Shown here one piece after another: positions 25,257 to 32,240 of a DNA stretch of 32,240 nucleotides (positions within the stretch are counted from its first letter, which is position 1; each line of letters opens with the position of its first letter). Made by a program: the position numbers and the translations under genes. This stretch comes from Cryomorphaceae bacterium ASP10-05a (GTDB lineage: Bacteria > Bacteroidota > Bacteroidia > Flavobacteriales_D > Sanyastnellaceae): contig LAQC01000005.1 in the NCBI GenBank assembly GCA_000981645.1, positions 1-32,240 of the forward strand, written 5' to 3'. Below the pieces are notes generated by a model that saw only the letters and a program-made list of their open reading frames with translations, did no database searches and was not told the origin of the DNA.

Positions 25257-25264
25257 TAGCTTTG
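25257..25264 (+). promoter_or_regulatory. -7 box TAGCTTTG before the 7-TM gene
   Basis: An exact match to TAnnTTTG, 16 bases before the ATG at 25281, which is the expected spacing for a short leader. No clear -33 TTTG lies at the right distance. Confidence 0.45.
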
Positions 25265-25280
25265 TTGGTTTTCAATCTAG

Positions 25281-25955
25281 ATGTATATGGACAATGTAAT
25301 TTCAATTGATTTTTTCGCTCTAAGGATTGATGAGCCCATGGTATCACTTACCGACCTGCTCGTTAGTTTTCTCTGCCTTTTGTTCTTTTATAAAATGCAT
25401 AAAAGCCCAACCAAAAATTTATCCTTCAGCTATTTTAAATATTATTTTTTGATTATGGGTTTGGCCACCCTATTTGGAGGGTTATTAGGCCATGCGTTTC
25501 AATACATGATTAGTAGCAGTTGGAAACTGGTGGGCTGGGTGATTAGTATGTTTGCTATTATGCTTATCGAAAGAGGCGCTATAGAGCATGCTGGCATCCT
25601 CTTAAAAAAGAAGTACCTCAAAGTGTTAAGAGTCGTAAATGTTATAGAGTTTGGCGTTTTCTTGTTTCTTACCTTCTATACTTTAGACTTCTTTTACGTA
25701 CAGATTCACTCTGGGTATGGATTAGTATTTATTGTTTTACCCATTGAGGTTTTGCTGTTGATTAAAACTAGAAATGAGGCCAGCAGATACATCATGGCTG
25801 GAATTGGTTTTGCGGCCTTATCTGCACTTACCTTCTCTTTAAAACTCTCTCCCCATGAATGGATGAATTATCTGGCTATTAGCCACATTTGGATGGCTAT
25901 GGCTACTATTTTTATTTATTTAGGGGCAGTAAAAATTCAAGATAATAAGTGTTAA
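25281..25955 (+). CDS. Seven-helix integral membrane protein, function unknown
   Basis: 224 residues with about seven hydrophobic helices (for example SLTDLLVSFLCLLFFYKM, YYFLIMGLATLFGGLLGHAF and IWMAMATIFIYLGAVKI). The first residues are probably extracytoplasmic. Conserved-looking polar points inside the membrane segments include GGLLGHAFQY, ERGAIEHAG and the late SHIWMA, a pattern like DUF6962-type membrane proteins and distantly like ceramidase/progestin-receptor-type 7-TM hydrolases. I do not recognise a defined function. Start ATG 25281 or 25287 (MDNVIS). It is single, with its own candidate promoter. Confidence 0.7.
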   Translation: MYMDNVISIDFFALRIDEPMVSLTDLLVSFLCLLFFYKMHKSPTKNLSFSYFKYYFLIMGLATLFGGLLGHAFQYMISSSWKLVGWVISMFAIMLIERGAIEHAGILLKKKYLKVLRVVNVIEFGVFLFLTFYTLDFFYVQIHSGYGLVFIVLPIEVLLLIKTRNEASRYIMAGIGFAALSALTFSLKLSPHEWMNYLAISHIWMAMATIFIYLGAVKIQDNKC

Positions 25956-26153
25956 ATACAATCTGTTTGGGGCCATTATGGCCAAGCAGAGTACTAACTT
26001 CTGAATCCATAATACAGAGATGACTGTGTGTGTTCTGTTTCCGAAAAACAAAAATATGTGCGGCATTAGAGACATGGCCAAGTAAATTAAATCTGAGTGT
26101 AAACCTCATGAGATAGTCCACGCGTTAGATGATTTTAGACTAATATTACCAGC

Positions 26154-26852
26154 ATGATCTATTTATCTCATGAGGAGAATCAAATTCACACAGTCACTAG
26201 TTTTGAAGACCTTATTTCTACGCCTTTTCATGGAGAAATAAATGCTATTGGTTACACTCGTGAGCTAATAGGTGATTTTTCTGAGATTGTTAAAAAGGTT
26301 CAGCTAAACGGAAATATGGCAGAACTGGATCTAGAGAAGCTTCGTGAATTACAGTTGAGTGCACAGGGAGAGCTTGCTCGTAAGATTCTTTTAAATGACT
26401 TGAAGGTATTGAAAGCCCATGGCGCATCTCCTGTTCTTAACCTTATCAAGTGCTATGAGAGGGATGATGCCTACCCGTTTTTCCCTACCGATGTTTATTC
26501 TTTTCATGTGGATCGCTCACCTGTACCTACAGATACTTTTTTATGCACTTACCATGGCGAAGCGAGTGAGATAGTGCCAAATTCAAAAGCCAAACAAAAA
26601 GTGCTCATCCCAGAAATACGGGACGAACTCAAAAAAATATATGACGGAGCAGAGGAAGGTTTTGAATCATTTTTAAGTGAATACTTCTTTGATTTACACT
26701 ACCGAGCAGAGCCTAAGGCACGTCTTATAAGCCTAGGGATTGGTCATGTATGGAGGTTGGCAGTAGATTACCCTCAAAGTAACGTCCTTCCATGTCTACA
26801 CCGTGCCCCAAAAGAAAAAGCCGGTGAAACCCGGTTAATGATGATCTGCTAA
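26154..26852 (+). CDS. HxD/HRAP-motif protein resembling DUF1826
   Basis: 232 residues, cytosolic, no signal peptide. FHVDRSP (H118, D120), followed by FLCTYHGEASE, and a C-terminal CLHRAP (H216) with ETRLMM give an HxD...H arrangement with an arginine after the distal His. This resembles DUF1826 and, more loosely, the Fe(II)/2-oxoglutarate dioxygenase layout. The GPGTEW motif of typical DUF1826 members is replaced here by HGEASE, so the assignment is tentative. DUF1826 genes elsewhere sit near zinc-related GTPases; no such neighbour is present. The gene is isolated, and its stop codon overlaps the first base of a long inverted repeat. Confidence 0.45.
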   Translation: MIYLSHEENQIHTVTSFEDLISTPFHGEINAIGYTRELIGDFSEIVKKVQLNGNMAELDLEKLRELQLSAQGELARKILLNDLKVLKAHGASPVLNLIKCYERDDAYPFFPTDVYSFHVDRSPVPTDTFLCTYHGEASEIVPNSKAKQKVLIPEIRDELKKIYDGAEEGFESFLSEYFFDLHYRAEPKARLISLGIGHVWRLAVDYPQSNVLPCLHRAPKEKAGETRLMMIC

Positions 26853-26949
26853 ACCCATTACAAAAGCTAAAAAAAGAAAGCCTTAACCTAAGAACCATTA
26901 GGAAATTCTATTCACCTAAGAGAGACCTTAAGTCATTTTATAATGGGTT
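26852..26949. repeat. Long inverted repeat directly after the HxD protein gene
   Basis: AACCCATTACAAAA (26852-26865) and TTTTATAATGGGTT (26936-26949) are complementary at 13 of 14 positions, with 70 bases between them. The left arm starts at the last base of the stop codon. The inside carries repeated CCTTAA/CCTAAG words. The loop is too long for a normal terminator. It could be the ends of a tiny mobile element or a folded 3' RNA. Confidence 0.5.
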
Positions 26950-27021
26950 AAATTTGAAGGACAATTTAGGTATTGATAAGCTCATTTTGTTTGTTCAATA
27001 TGTTAGAAACAATAAAAAATC

Positions 27022-27441
27022 ATGAATCCATTTCATCTCGCAATTCCAGTAAAAGACCTAGCTATTTGCAGAAAATTCTATAAAGAAGTATTAGAGTGTT
27101 CTGAAGGAAGAAGTTCAGAACACTGGGTTGATTTTAATTTTTTTGGCCATCAACTTGTTATTCATCAAAAACCAAATCAAGTCAATATTGAGAATCCAAT
27201 CTCTAATTCCGTAGATGGGCATGATGTCCCTGTTCCACATTTTGGAGTTGTATTGGACTGGGACAAGTGGACTGAGTTATCTGAAAAATTAAATTCAAAA
27301 AAAATAGCTTTTATCATAGAGCCCTATATACGGTTTAAAGGAGAAGTTGGAGAGCAGGGAACGATGTTCTTTTTAGATCCGGAAAATAATGCACTTGAGT
27401 TTAAGGCATTTAAAAATATAAACCAGCTTTTTGAAAAATAG
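27022..27441 (+). CDS. VOC-superfamily (glyoxalase/dioxygenase-like) protein
   Basis: 139 residues. It has paired beta-alpha-beta-beta-beta modules: [19 protein letters not shown] with [12 protein letters not shown] in the first, and [31 protein letters not shown] in the second. The metal positions expected for VOC enzymes are H5 in FHLAIPV, a central H in the second module's VPHFGV and the late E in ALEFK, so metal binding is plausible. It is the size of small dioxygenase-like members found in Bacteroidetes. The substrate cannot be predicted. A stand-alone gene with 169 bases before and 94 after. Confidence 0.88.
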   Translation: MNPFHLAIPVKDLAICRKFYKEVLECSEGRSSEHWVDFNFFGHQLVIHQKPNQVNIENPISNSVDGHDVPVPHFGVVLDWDKWTELSEKLNSKKIAFIIEPYIRFKGEVGEQGTMFFLDPENNALEFKAFKNINQLFEK

Positions 27442-27455
27442 CATTTGCTACACAT

Positions 27456-27479
27456 CACTAAAATAAACACTATTTTGTG
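27456..27479. terminator. Hairpin after the VOC gene
   Basis: CAC(t)AAAATA and TATTTTGTG pair over nine positions with one bulged T and a five-base loop, 15 bases after the stop. A reasonable terminator candidate for the VOC transcript, though AT-rich. Confidence 0.4.
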
Positions 27480-27535
27480 AAAATAAAAGAGCCTTTACTA
27501 GATTAAAAACAAGGAATACAGACTTTAAATTAATT

Positions 27536-28675
27536 ATGATGAAAACACTTATAACCCTATTGCTACTAGTTCCTGTGTTCTTAAATGCTCAGCAGACACT
27601 TAATGAAACTATGATTCATAATAGTGTGACTAGAGCTTACATTGTATACATACCAGCCACATATTCAGAAAATTCTGCTGTGCCGCTAATGTTTAATTTT
27701 CATGGGTATACCATGACCGCTAATGATCAAATGACATGGGGCGGAGATATGCGGTCTGTGGCAGATACGGCAGGGTTTATCTTGGTATATCCTCAAGGTA
27801 CTCTTTTGGGAGGTAGCACTCATTGGAACGTAGGCTCTTGGACTTCCTGGAGCACCGCAGATGATATCGGATTTACTGAAGCAATGGTTAACAGTATTTC
27901 TGCAAATTACAATATTGACTTGAGTAGGGTTTACAGTTGTGGATATTCAAATGGAGGCTATTTCAGTTTTGAGCTTGCTTGTCAATTAAGTGGTCAAATC
28001 GCAGCAATAGGATCAGTTGGCGGGACAATGAGTTCAGAAACCTATGCGGCATGTAATCCCTCTCATCCAACTCCTGTAGTTACAATTCACGGAACATCAG
28101 ATGCTGTAGTAAGTTATTATGGAGGTAATCCTTTCAATTCAGAATCACTCTCAAATGTTAACAGCTATTGGTCAGCGTATAACAATATTTTTTCTGTTCC
28201 CGTTGTGACTGATATTCCAGACATAAGTTCATTTGATGGAAGCACGGTAGAGAAAAGTGTCTATAATGATGGGGATAACTGTGTTTCTATGGAGCACTAT
28301 AAAGTAATTGGGGGCGGCCATGATTGGCCAGGAAGTTGGGGTAATATGGATATCAATGCCAGCAGCGTGATATGGGACTTTGTATCAAAGTATGACATTG
28401 ATGGGTTGATCGGGTGTGGATTTACTTCTGTAAATGATGAAAACACATTGAGTAATAAAACTTCAATTTACCCCAATCCCACAAATGACTTTGTTACGCT
28501 TAAAACGGAAATCATTAAATCTCAGGAATATGAAATTTATTCGATTACGGGAGAACTACTTTTAAATGGAACGATTGAAATAAATGAAAAAACTATTGAT
28601 TTATCTGTCGTTCCCAAGGGTGTTCTCGTATTAAAAATAGGTAAGCAAACATTGAAATTGGTCAAAACAGATTAA
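27536..28675 (+). CDS. Secreted PHB-depolymerase-type esterase with T9SS domain
   Basis: 379 residues. Signal peptide 1-19 (ends FLNAQ). Alpha/beta-hydrolase of the poly(3-hydroxybutyrate) depolymerase/feruloyl esterase (LpqC-like) group. The oxyanion region is FNFHGYTM, the nucleophile S138 lies in CGYSNGGYFS, the acid D189 in IHGTSDAVV and the base H262 in GGGHDWPGS. C-terminal residues about 305-379 are a T9SS type A domain starting SIYPNPTNDF and ending KIGKQTLKLVKTD. It probably cleaves ester bonds in polyesters or esterified polysaccharides outside the cell. Single gene; no partner esterase or glycan genes alongside, so the substrate remains open. ATG at 27536 or the next codon. Confidence 0.9.
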   Translation: MMKTLITLLLLVPVFLNAQQTLNETMIHNSVTRAYIVYIPATYSENSAVPLMFNFHGYTMTANDQMTWGGDMRSVADTAGFILVYPQGTLLGGSTHWNVGSWTSWSTADDIGFTEAMVNSISANYNIDLSRVYSCGYSNGGYFSFELACQLSGQIAAIGSVGGTMSSETYAACNPSHPTPVVTIHGTSDAVVSYYGGNPFNSESLSNVNSYWSAYNNIFSVPVVTDIPDISSFDGSTVEKSVYNDGDNCVSMEHYKVIGGGHDWPGSWGNMDINASSVIWDFVSKYDIDGLIGCGFTSVNDENTLSNKTSIYPNPTNDFVTLKTEIIKSQEYEIYSITGELLLNGTIEINEKTIDLSVVPKGVLVLKIGKQTLKLVKTD

Positions 28676-29137
28676 GGAGTAAAAGCATATATAAAATCGC
28701 TAGAAAACATTCCAAATAGCACAAATGTGGAATCGTTAATTGCTAAGAATAAAAATTAGAAAGTAGCCTTCGTTTTATTTGTCAAACAACTCTTTTTGGA
28801 CTGCCTCTTTATCCAAAACGACTCCTTACGACCTCCATTAAGTTTTCTGTTCTTTTAATAACACGCCTCAGTAATCGTTGTGGGCCTCATGGAATAAAAC
28901 CTAAGATAATCAAGGAAATTATCTTCAAAGACAGAAAATTGACTGAATATTGATTAGACGCATTACTGCGGTTGCCTCTATTACTAATGTTAGAAGGGAA
29001 ACCAATTAATTGAGCAGAACAAACAAAGGCTCTTTCTAGTCTGGTCGTTTTAGTTTTTTGTTTACGTCAAAACTAAACTTAAGTGCAAAATGTTTTGAAA
29101 CTCCGTAAATTATTCTATATTAAGTAAAAAGACATCT
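28676..29137. other. 462-base spacer with two small inverted repeats and no gene
   Basis: No plausible coding frame on either strand. AAGATAAT...ATTATCTT (28903-28925, 7-base loop) and TTTAGTTTT...AAAACTAAA (29049-29077) are perfect 8- and 9-bp dyads. The second lies about 60 bases before the GNAT gene and could be part of its control region. No TAnnTTTG box was found. Confidence 0.5.
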
Positions 29138-29578
29138 ATGATTAAAACAAAAGTTTTTGATAAAATAAATAAACCCGATAATTCAGAAAAAGCAGAAATT
29201 ATAAATTTTCTATCTGTACATCTACAGGAGTTCGGAGATCCAAAGAAAGACATTCAAAAAGCAATAGACTATTCAGTGGAAGAGTTTACTTCATTTGGTG
29301 GATTTACGATGATAATTATGGATGATAATGTAATTGTAGGAGCAACTGTAATTAACCAAACGGGTATGGGAGGATACATACCTGAAAACATACTTGTTTA
29401 TATTGCTACCCATAAAGATTATAGAGGAAAGGGTTTAGGTAAGAGTTTGATGCAAAAGGCAATCGACTATTCTAATGGTGATATTGCACTTCATGTAGAG
29501 GCAAACAACCCAGCAATACATTTATATAAAAAACTTGGATTTTCGAATCCATACTTAGAAATGCGTTTAAAAAAATAG
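29138..29578 (+). CDS. GNAT N-acetyltransferase, paired with a racemase
   Basis: 146 residues, single GNAT domain. The acetyl-CoA pyrophosphate loop is YRGKGLGKSLMQ (motif A). The later HVEANNPAIHLYKKLGF is the classic end of the fold (motif B and the LY-KKLGF turn). Such enzymes acetylate an amino group; with this C-terminal motif, amino acids, amines or small antibiotics are common substrates. The stop (29576-29578) is one base before the ATG of the next gene, so the two are certainly co-transcribed and probably translationally coupled. This suggests that the acetyltransferase and racemase act on the same amino acid (inferred). Not an aminoglycoside-specific type as far as can be seen. Confidence 0.88.
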   Translation: MIKTKVFDKINKPDNSEKAEIINFLSVHLQEFGDPKKDIQKAIDYSVEEFTSFGGFTMIIMDDNVIVGATVINQTGMGGYIPENILVYIATHKDYRGKGLGKSLMQKAIDYSNGDIALHVEANNPAIHLYKKLGFSNPYLEMRLKK

Positions 29579-29579
29579 T

Positions 29580-30677
29580 ATGGCAGAACTACTGATTGCG
29601 ACAAAGAAAATTCAAAACAATATTAAATACTTGAGTAAGTATTTTAAAGCCAATAATATTCATTGGAGCCTCGTGACTAAAGTGTTTTCGGGAGACAAAG
29701 AGTTTCTTAAGCACGTGTTAACCGATGATATAATTGAAAAGATTGATTCTGTTGGTGACTCCCGTCTAACCAGTTTAAAAAATTTGAAAGAGGTTAATCC
29801 TGGTATGCGGACAATTTATATTAAGCCTCCTGCGAAGATGTATGCGGATGATATTATAAAATATGCTGACATCTCTCTCAATAGTTCATTTACAACTATT
29901 ATAGCGTTAAATGAAGCTGCGCTAAAGGCGTCTAAGATTCACCAGATTATAATTATGGTAGAACTTGGCGAATTAAGAGAGGGAGTAAAACGAACCGAGT
30001 TAATGAGTTTTTATGAGAAAGTATTTCAGCTTTCTAATATTAATATTATCGGCATAGGATCAAATTTAGGATGCATGTATGGAGTAGAGCCCACTTATGA
30101 TAAATTATTACAACTATCTCTTTATAAGGAGCTTATATCCGCAAAATTCAATAAAGATTTAAAATATGTTTCAGGAGGTACTTCTATCACCCTTCCTCTT
30201 GTTGAGAACAATACAATACCTAAAGACATCAACCATTTCCGTATTGGTGAAGCTGTTTTTTTTGGAATAAGTCCCTTAGACAATAAGCAGTTTAAGGAAT
30301 TATCGATTGATGCTTTCGAATTTACTGCCAACATTATTGAATTGGAGGAAAAAAAGATTATTCCTGACGGTATCATAAGTGATGGTAATATTGGGCATTC
30401 GGCAGAATTTGATAAAGAAGATATTACTGGCACAGCAATAAAAGCTATTCTTGATTTTGGTCTCTTAGATGTAGATCAAAATGATATAGATTTTATAGAT
30501 ACGAGCTTAGAATATGTGGGAATTACCTCTGATATGTTAGTAATTGATCTTGGTAAGAACAAAACTAAGGAAGGTGTACAGCGGTATAAAATCGGAGATA
30601 AGATACACTTTAAACCAAATTATATGGCAGTTGCACGACTGTTGAATTCAAAATTTATTGATAAAATGTATGTTTAG
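29580..30677 (+). CDS. Alanine/ornithine racemase-family PLP enzyme (fold type III)
   Basis: 365 residues, cytosolic. The PLP-binding lysine is K34 in WSLVTKVFSGD. SVGDSRLTSLKNL, IIMVELGELREGV and the glycine/serine phosphate-binding strand YVSGGTSITLPLV match the ornithine racemase-like branch of the alanine racemase N-domain family (MVxxGDLREG signature). FRIGEAVFFG and the small C-terminal beta-domain follow. Known members interconvert L/D ornithine, lysine, alanine or other basic amino acids; the substrate here is undetermined. It is the second gene of a two-gene operon with a GNAT acetyltransferase. No D-amino-acid reductase, aminomutase or cell-wall gene lies next to it, which differs from the ornithine fermentation context of classic Orr. 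Confidence 0.85.
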   Translation: MAELLIATKKIQNNIKYLSKYFKANNIHWSLVTKVFSGDKEFLKHVLTDDIIEKIDSVGDSRLTSLKNLKEVNPGMRTIYIKPPAKMYADDIIKYADISLNSSFTTIIALNEAALKASKIHQIIIMVELGELREGVKRTELMSFYEKVFQLSNINIIGIGSNLGCMYGVEPTYDKLLQLSLYKELISAKFNKDLKYVSGGTSITLPLVENNTIPKDINHFRIGEAVFFGISPLDNKQFKELSIDAFEFTANIIELEEKKIIPDGIISDGNIGHSAEFDKEDITGTAIKAILDFGLLDVDQNDIDFIDTSLEYVGITSDMLVIDLGKNKTKEGVQRYKIGDKIHFKPNYMAVARLLNSKFIDKMYV

Positions 30678-31003
30678 AGTAATCCAAAACAACATTGTCT
30701 TGAGCGTGTATTGGCTGAAAACCACTAGGCTTCATACTTCCTCCATTTAGCTCAATTTCACCTTCTTTAAGCCAACTGAATAATAGGAATACATAACCCT
30801 AGAAGAAACACAAGAGGAGTGAGCGCCTAATTCATTTTCAACTACAGTAGCTTAACCACATCGAGTAATAAACCAACTCAGTGTGATTAAAGATTTATTA
30901 GATTAGCCGAACCAAAGATATAGTACGGGTATGTGGAGCTTTCCTCATACACCTATGTTCTATGCAATAAGCACGCAAGTGTGCAATAAAAAATTGAGAA
31001 ATA
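30678..31003. other. 326-base spacer, no convincing gene
   Basis: Stops in all plus-strand frames. Small dyads GTATG/CATAC (around 30930-30952) and GCAC-gcaa-GTGTGC (30971-30984) lie in the last 80 bases, flanked by two copies of TGCAATAA. They may be leader elements of the lipoprotein gene at 31004. No promoter box could be assigned. Confidence 0.45.
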
Positions 31004-31453
31004 ATGAAAAGTTATCTGCTGTTTTTTTTGGGATTGGGACTATTAGCTTCTTGTAACATCCTTGATGTGAAAGGCTCCACTGACCTGACTAATGATAAAG
31101 CAAAGATTATCAGTATTGATTTCAATACCACAGGCGGTGGTGATGTCCAATTTAAAATCAGCCCTGTCAATAGTGAGTATAAAATAAATATTATAAGATA
31201 TCGATATGCCTCTGCTAGCGTTGAAACTGGCGTATCCGAAAACACGAACACAGAACTCTATGGGTTATTAAGTAAAATCTTCTCAGAGGAAATTGATATT
31301 CGGGATGAAGTTTATAAGCCGGAAGGTCAAACAGGTACTTGGACTACTGTAATAGTAAATTATGACACGCAGGAAGCTGTTAAAGTAACAAATGTAAGTG
31401 TAGTTAACAGATTGAGAGTTTTGTATGATTATATTGAAAATGAATCAAAATGA
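31004..31453 (+). CDS. Small lipoprotein of unknown function
   Basis: 149 residues with a lipoprotein leader MKSYLLFFLGLGLLAS and lipid Cys17 (LLASC). The mature part is hydrophilic and beta-rich (IISIDFNTTGGGDVQFKI, YKINIIRYRYAS), with an acidic helix (LYGLLSKIFSEEIDIRDEVY) and no cysteines after the lipid one. I do not recognise a family. A single gene with wide spacers on both sides; probably anchored in the periplasm or at the outer membrane. Codon use looks like that of its neighbours, so a real gene is likely. Confidence 0.72.
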   Translation: MKSYLLFFLGLGLLASCNILDVKGSTDLTNDKAKIISIDFNTTGGGDVQFKISPVNSEYKINIIRYRYASASVETGVSENTNTELYGLLSKIFSEEIDIRDEVYKPEGQTGTWTTVIVNYDTQEAVKVTNVSVVNRLRVLYDYIENESK

Positions 31454-31559
31454 ATCAATTAGTAGATTAGCGCAGTCAAACAATGATTTCTCGATTTATT
31501 AAGATCAATCACTGTTCTAATCACCTCCAAAAGTAATGTTAGTCATAAACCTAAAGAAG

Positions 31560-31583
31560 CTTCAGCCAGCCCCAGGGCTGAAG
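31560..31583. terminator. Hairpin CTTCAGCC / GGCTGAAG after the lipoprotein gene
   Basis: Perfect 8-bp GC-rich stem with loop agccccag, about 107 bases after the lipoprotein stop. It could be a terminator or a dispersed repeat. A second stem, AAAAGCAA / TTGCTTTT, follows at 31660-31683. Confidence 0.45.
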
Positions 31584-31730
31584 TGCAGAAACCACTGAAT
31601 CCTAACAACAAGGTTATCACTCATAAATAATTAAACAATCACCAATAGCATTGATTCTAAAAAGCAACCAGAGCTTTGCTTTTAGCAGGTAAGAATACAA
31701 GTAAACGTTTTAAATAGTTGGAGGGGCCAT

Positions 31731-31791
31731 TTGAGAAGGCATCAAGAGCCATGCTTTAGTATGAAGCAAGAGTGGCCGCTGATGCTCTTAA
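31731..31791 (+). ncRNA. Extended stem-loop of about 20 bp before the DUF3010 gene
   Basis: 61 bases fold on paper as nested helices. TTGAG pairs with CTTAA (with one G.U). After a two-base bulge GGCATCA pairs with TGATGCT (one G.U). After a 3x3 loop GCCA pairs with TGGC. After a 1x5 loop GCTT pairs with AAGC, closing a 7-base loop tagtatg. The apex loop, asymmetric bulges and absence of a T-run make it unlike a simple terminator. It lies 74 bases before the ATG at 31865. Candidate structured leader or small RNA; no known riboswitch recognised. Confidence 0.45.
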
Positions 31792-31864
31792 TAGGTATAC
31801 TTTTGTAATGTAATTTGTTAGGCTTGTTATGCTTTGCAATATCATGCAACTAGAAAATTAAAAC

Positions 31865-32240
31865 ATGAAGTATTGTGGAATAGAATTAAAATCCAATGAG
31901 GCCAGAATTGTCAGTATTGAAGTTGATGAAACTGGTGAGTACAACTACATTTCTACCAAGACTAAAAAGATAAAGTTGAATGACTCTAAATCTCAAGAGG
32001 CCACTATATCCTTCAAGGAGGAATTCACTAAGCTTTTCCAAGACAATAATTTCGAAAAAATAGGAATTAAGGAAAGAATGAGAAAAGGGAAATTTGCAGG
32101 AGGAGCTGATTCATTTAAAATGGAAGGAATAATTCAAACATTAGACTTTCCTATTGAAATACTGCATACCGCAACAGTTAAGGCAAAAATTAAGGAAAAG
32201 AAATTAAAGACAGACGAAATAAACTCCTACCAAGAAGAAG
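31865..32240 (+). CDS. DUF3010 family protein, 3' end outside window
   Basis: 125 codons from ATG at 31865 to the right edge, no stop reached. The start MKYCGIELKSNEARIV, the middle YISTKTKKIKLNDSKSQE, and the most characteristic block IGIKERMRKGKFAGGADSFK followed by MEG match DUF3010 as I recall it (KVCGIELKG, KKIKLxDDESQ, KKRxxKGKFAGGAxSFKME, then ...YQEEA near the end, about 140-150 residues). Only the last 15-25 residues should be missing. The fold is suggested to be RNase H-like because of the initial CGIEL strand, but no activity is known to me. The gene is alone here and preceded by the long stem-loop. A TATGCTTTG near 31829-31837 is close to, but not exactly, a -7 box. Confidence 0.8.
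   Translation, partial: MKYCGIELKSNEARIVSIEVDETGEYNYISTKTKKIKLNDSKSQEATISFKEEFTKLFQDNNFEKIGIKERMRKGKFAGGADSFKMEGIIQTLDFPIEILHTATVKAKIKEKKLKTDEINSYQEE

Noticed and set aside
26056..26085. ATGTGCGGCATT (Met-Cys-Gly-Ile) resembles the start of asparagine synthetase/SRAP-type proteins.
   Set aside because: The frame stops after nine codons and no further similarity to either family is visible.
25912..26121. 69-codon minus-strand open frame after the 7-TM gene.
   Set aside because: Overlaps the end of a real gene; composition and residues unlike a protein; no motif.
30655..30805. A minus-strand open frame of about 47 codons (GEIELNGGSMKPSGFQPI part) antisense to and beyond the racemase 3' end.
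   Set aside because: No start codon at a sensible place, preceded by a stop, no family recognised and partly overlapping a real gene.
31813..31835. GTTAGGC followed by cttgttatgc looked like an integron attC/core site, and the preceding spacer has a hairpin.
   Set aside because: No matching GCCTAAC partner at the proper distance, no repeat of the site in other spacers, no integrase; the seven bases alone can occur by chance.
1..32240. tRNA, rRNA, CRISPR array, intact transposase or prophage genes.
   Set aside because: Looked for by eye and not found; a scan with dedicated tools (tRNAscan-SE, Infernal) was not possible, so a small RNA gene could still be missed.

Overview
The window looks like a chromosomal segment of a marine-type Bacteroidetes (Flavobacteriales/Cryomorphaceae-like). 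This is inferred from its low GC, several secreted proteins with type IX secretion (T9SS) style C-termini, TAnnTTTG promoter boxes instead of strong Shine-Dalgarno sites, the surface-protein repeat with core ACNYD, a CarboxypepD_reg/TonB-type outer-membrane barrel and the dispersed repeat family cacttcg-ctgcgctcagtg. No rRNA, tRNA, CRISPR, phage or intact insertion sequence was seen.

Layout. (1) 1-3348, minus: a very long secreted M36 (fungalysin) metalloprotease that runs off the left edge. (2) 3403-5182: decaying secreted-protein genes, comprising two fused leader fragments, a degenerate copy of the neighbouring Asp-box lipoprotein gene and a frameshifted ACNYD-repeat gene. (3) 5434-7533, plus: the intact Asp-box (Ycf48-like) lipoprotein and a secreted endonuclease I. 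(4) 7554-8627, minus: a class V PLP aminotransferase-fold enzyme. (5) 8806-13464: the start of histidine catabolism, with a divergent LysR regulator, hutH and hutU; hutI and hutG are not here. (6) 13465-13971: a duplicated hutU tail and the C-terminal remnant of an AbiH phage-defence gene. (7) 14016-18929, minus: a TonB-type barrel protein, a MauG-like di-haem peroxidase lipoprotein and a UbiA prenyltransferase. (8) 19045-19561: a broken GNAT gene and a DUF2490 C-terminus joined head to head. (9) 19749-22976: two secreted hydrolases, a phosphodiesterase/phosphatase-fold protein with an inserted LamG domain and an SGNH hydrolase. (10) 23253-32240, plus: mostly single genes with wide spacers, namely Nudix, DEAD-box helicase, a 7-TM protein, an HxD/HRAP protein, VOC, a PHB-depolymerase-type esterase, a GNAT-racemase pair, a small lipoprotein and a DUF3010 gene cut by the right edge.

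How it works together. The secreted protease, nuclease, phosphatase-fold protein, SGNH hydrolase and esterase fit a lifestyle of degrading external polymers, with hutH/hutU feeding histidine nitrogen and carbon into glutamate metabolism. The clearest two-gene unit of unknown purpose is the GNAT-racemase pair (29138-30677, one base between them). Three remnant zones show repeated duplication, fusion and decay. Several spacers carry inverted repeats or foldable elements. The strongest is a 61-base, roughly 20-bp stem-loop about 75 bases before the DUF3010 gene. No complete, clearly new multi-gene system is provable from the sequence alone; the best leads are under findings.
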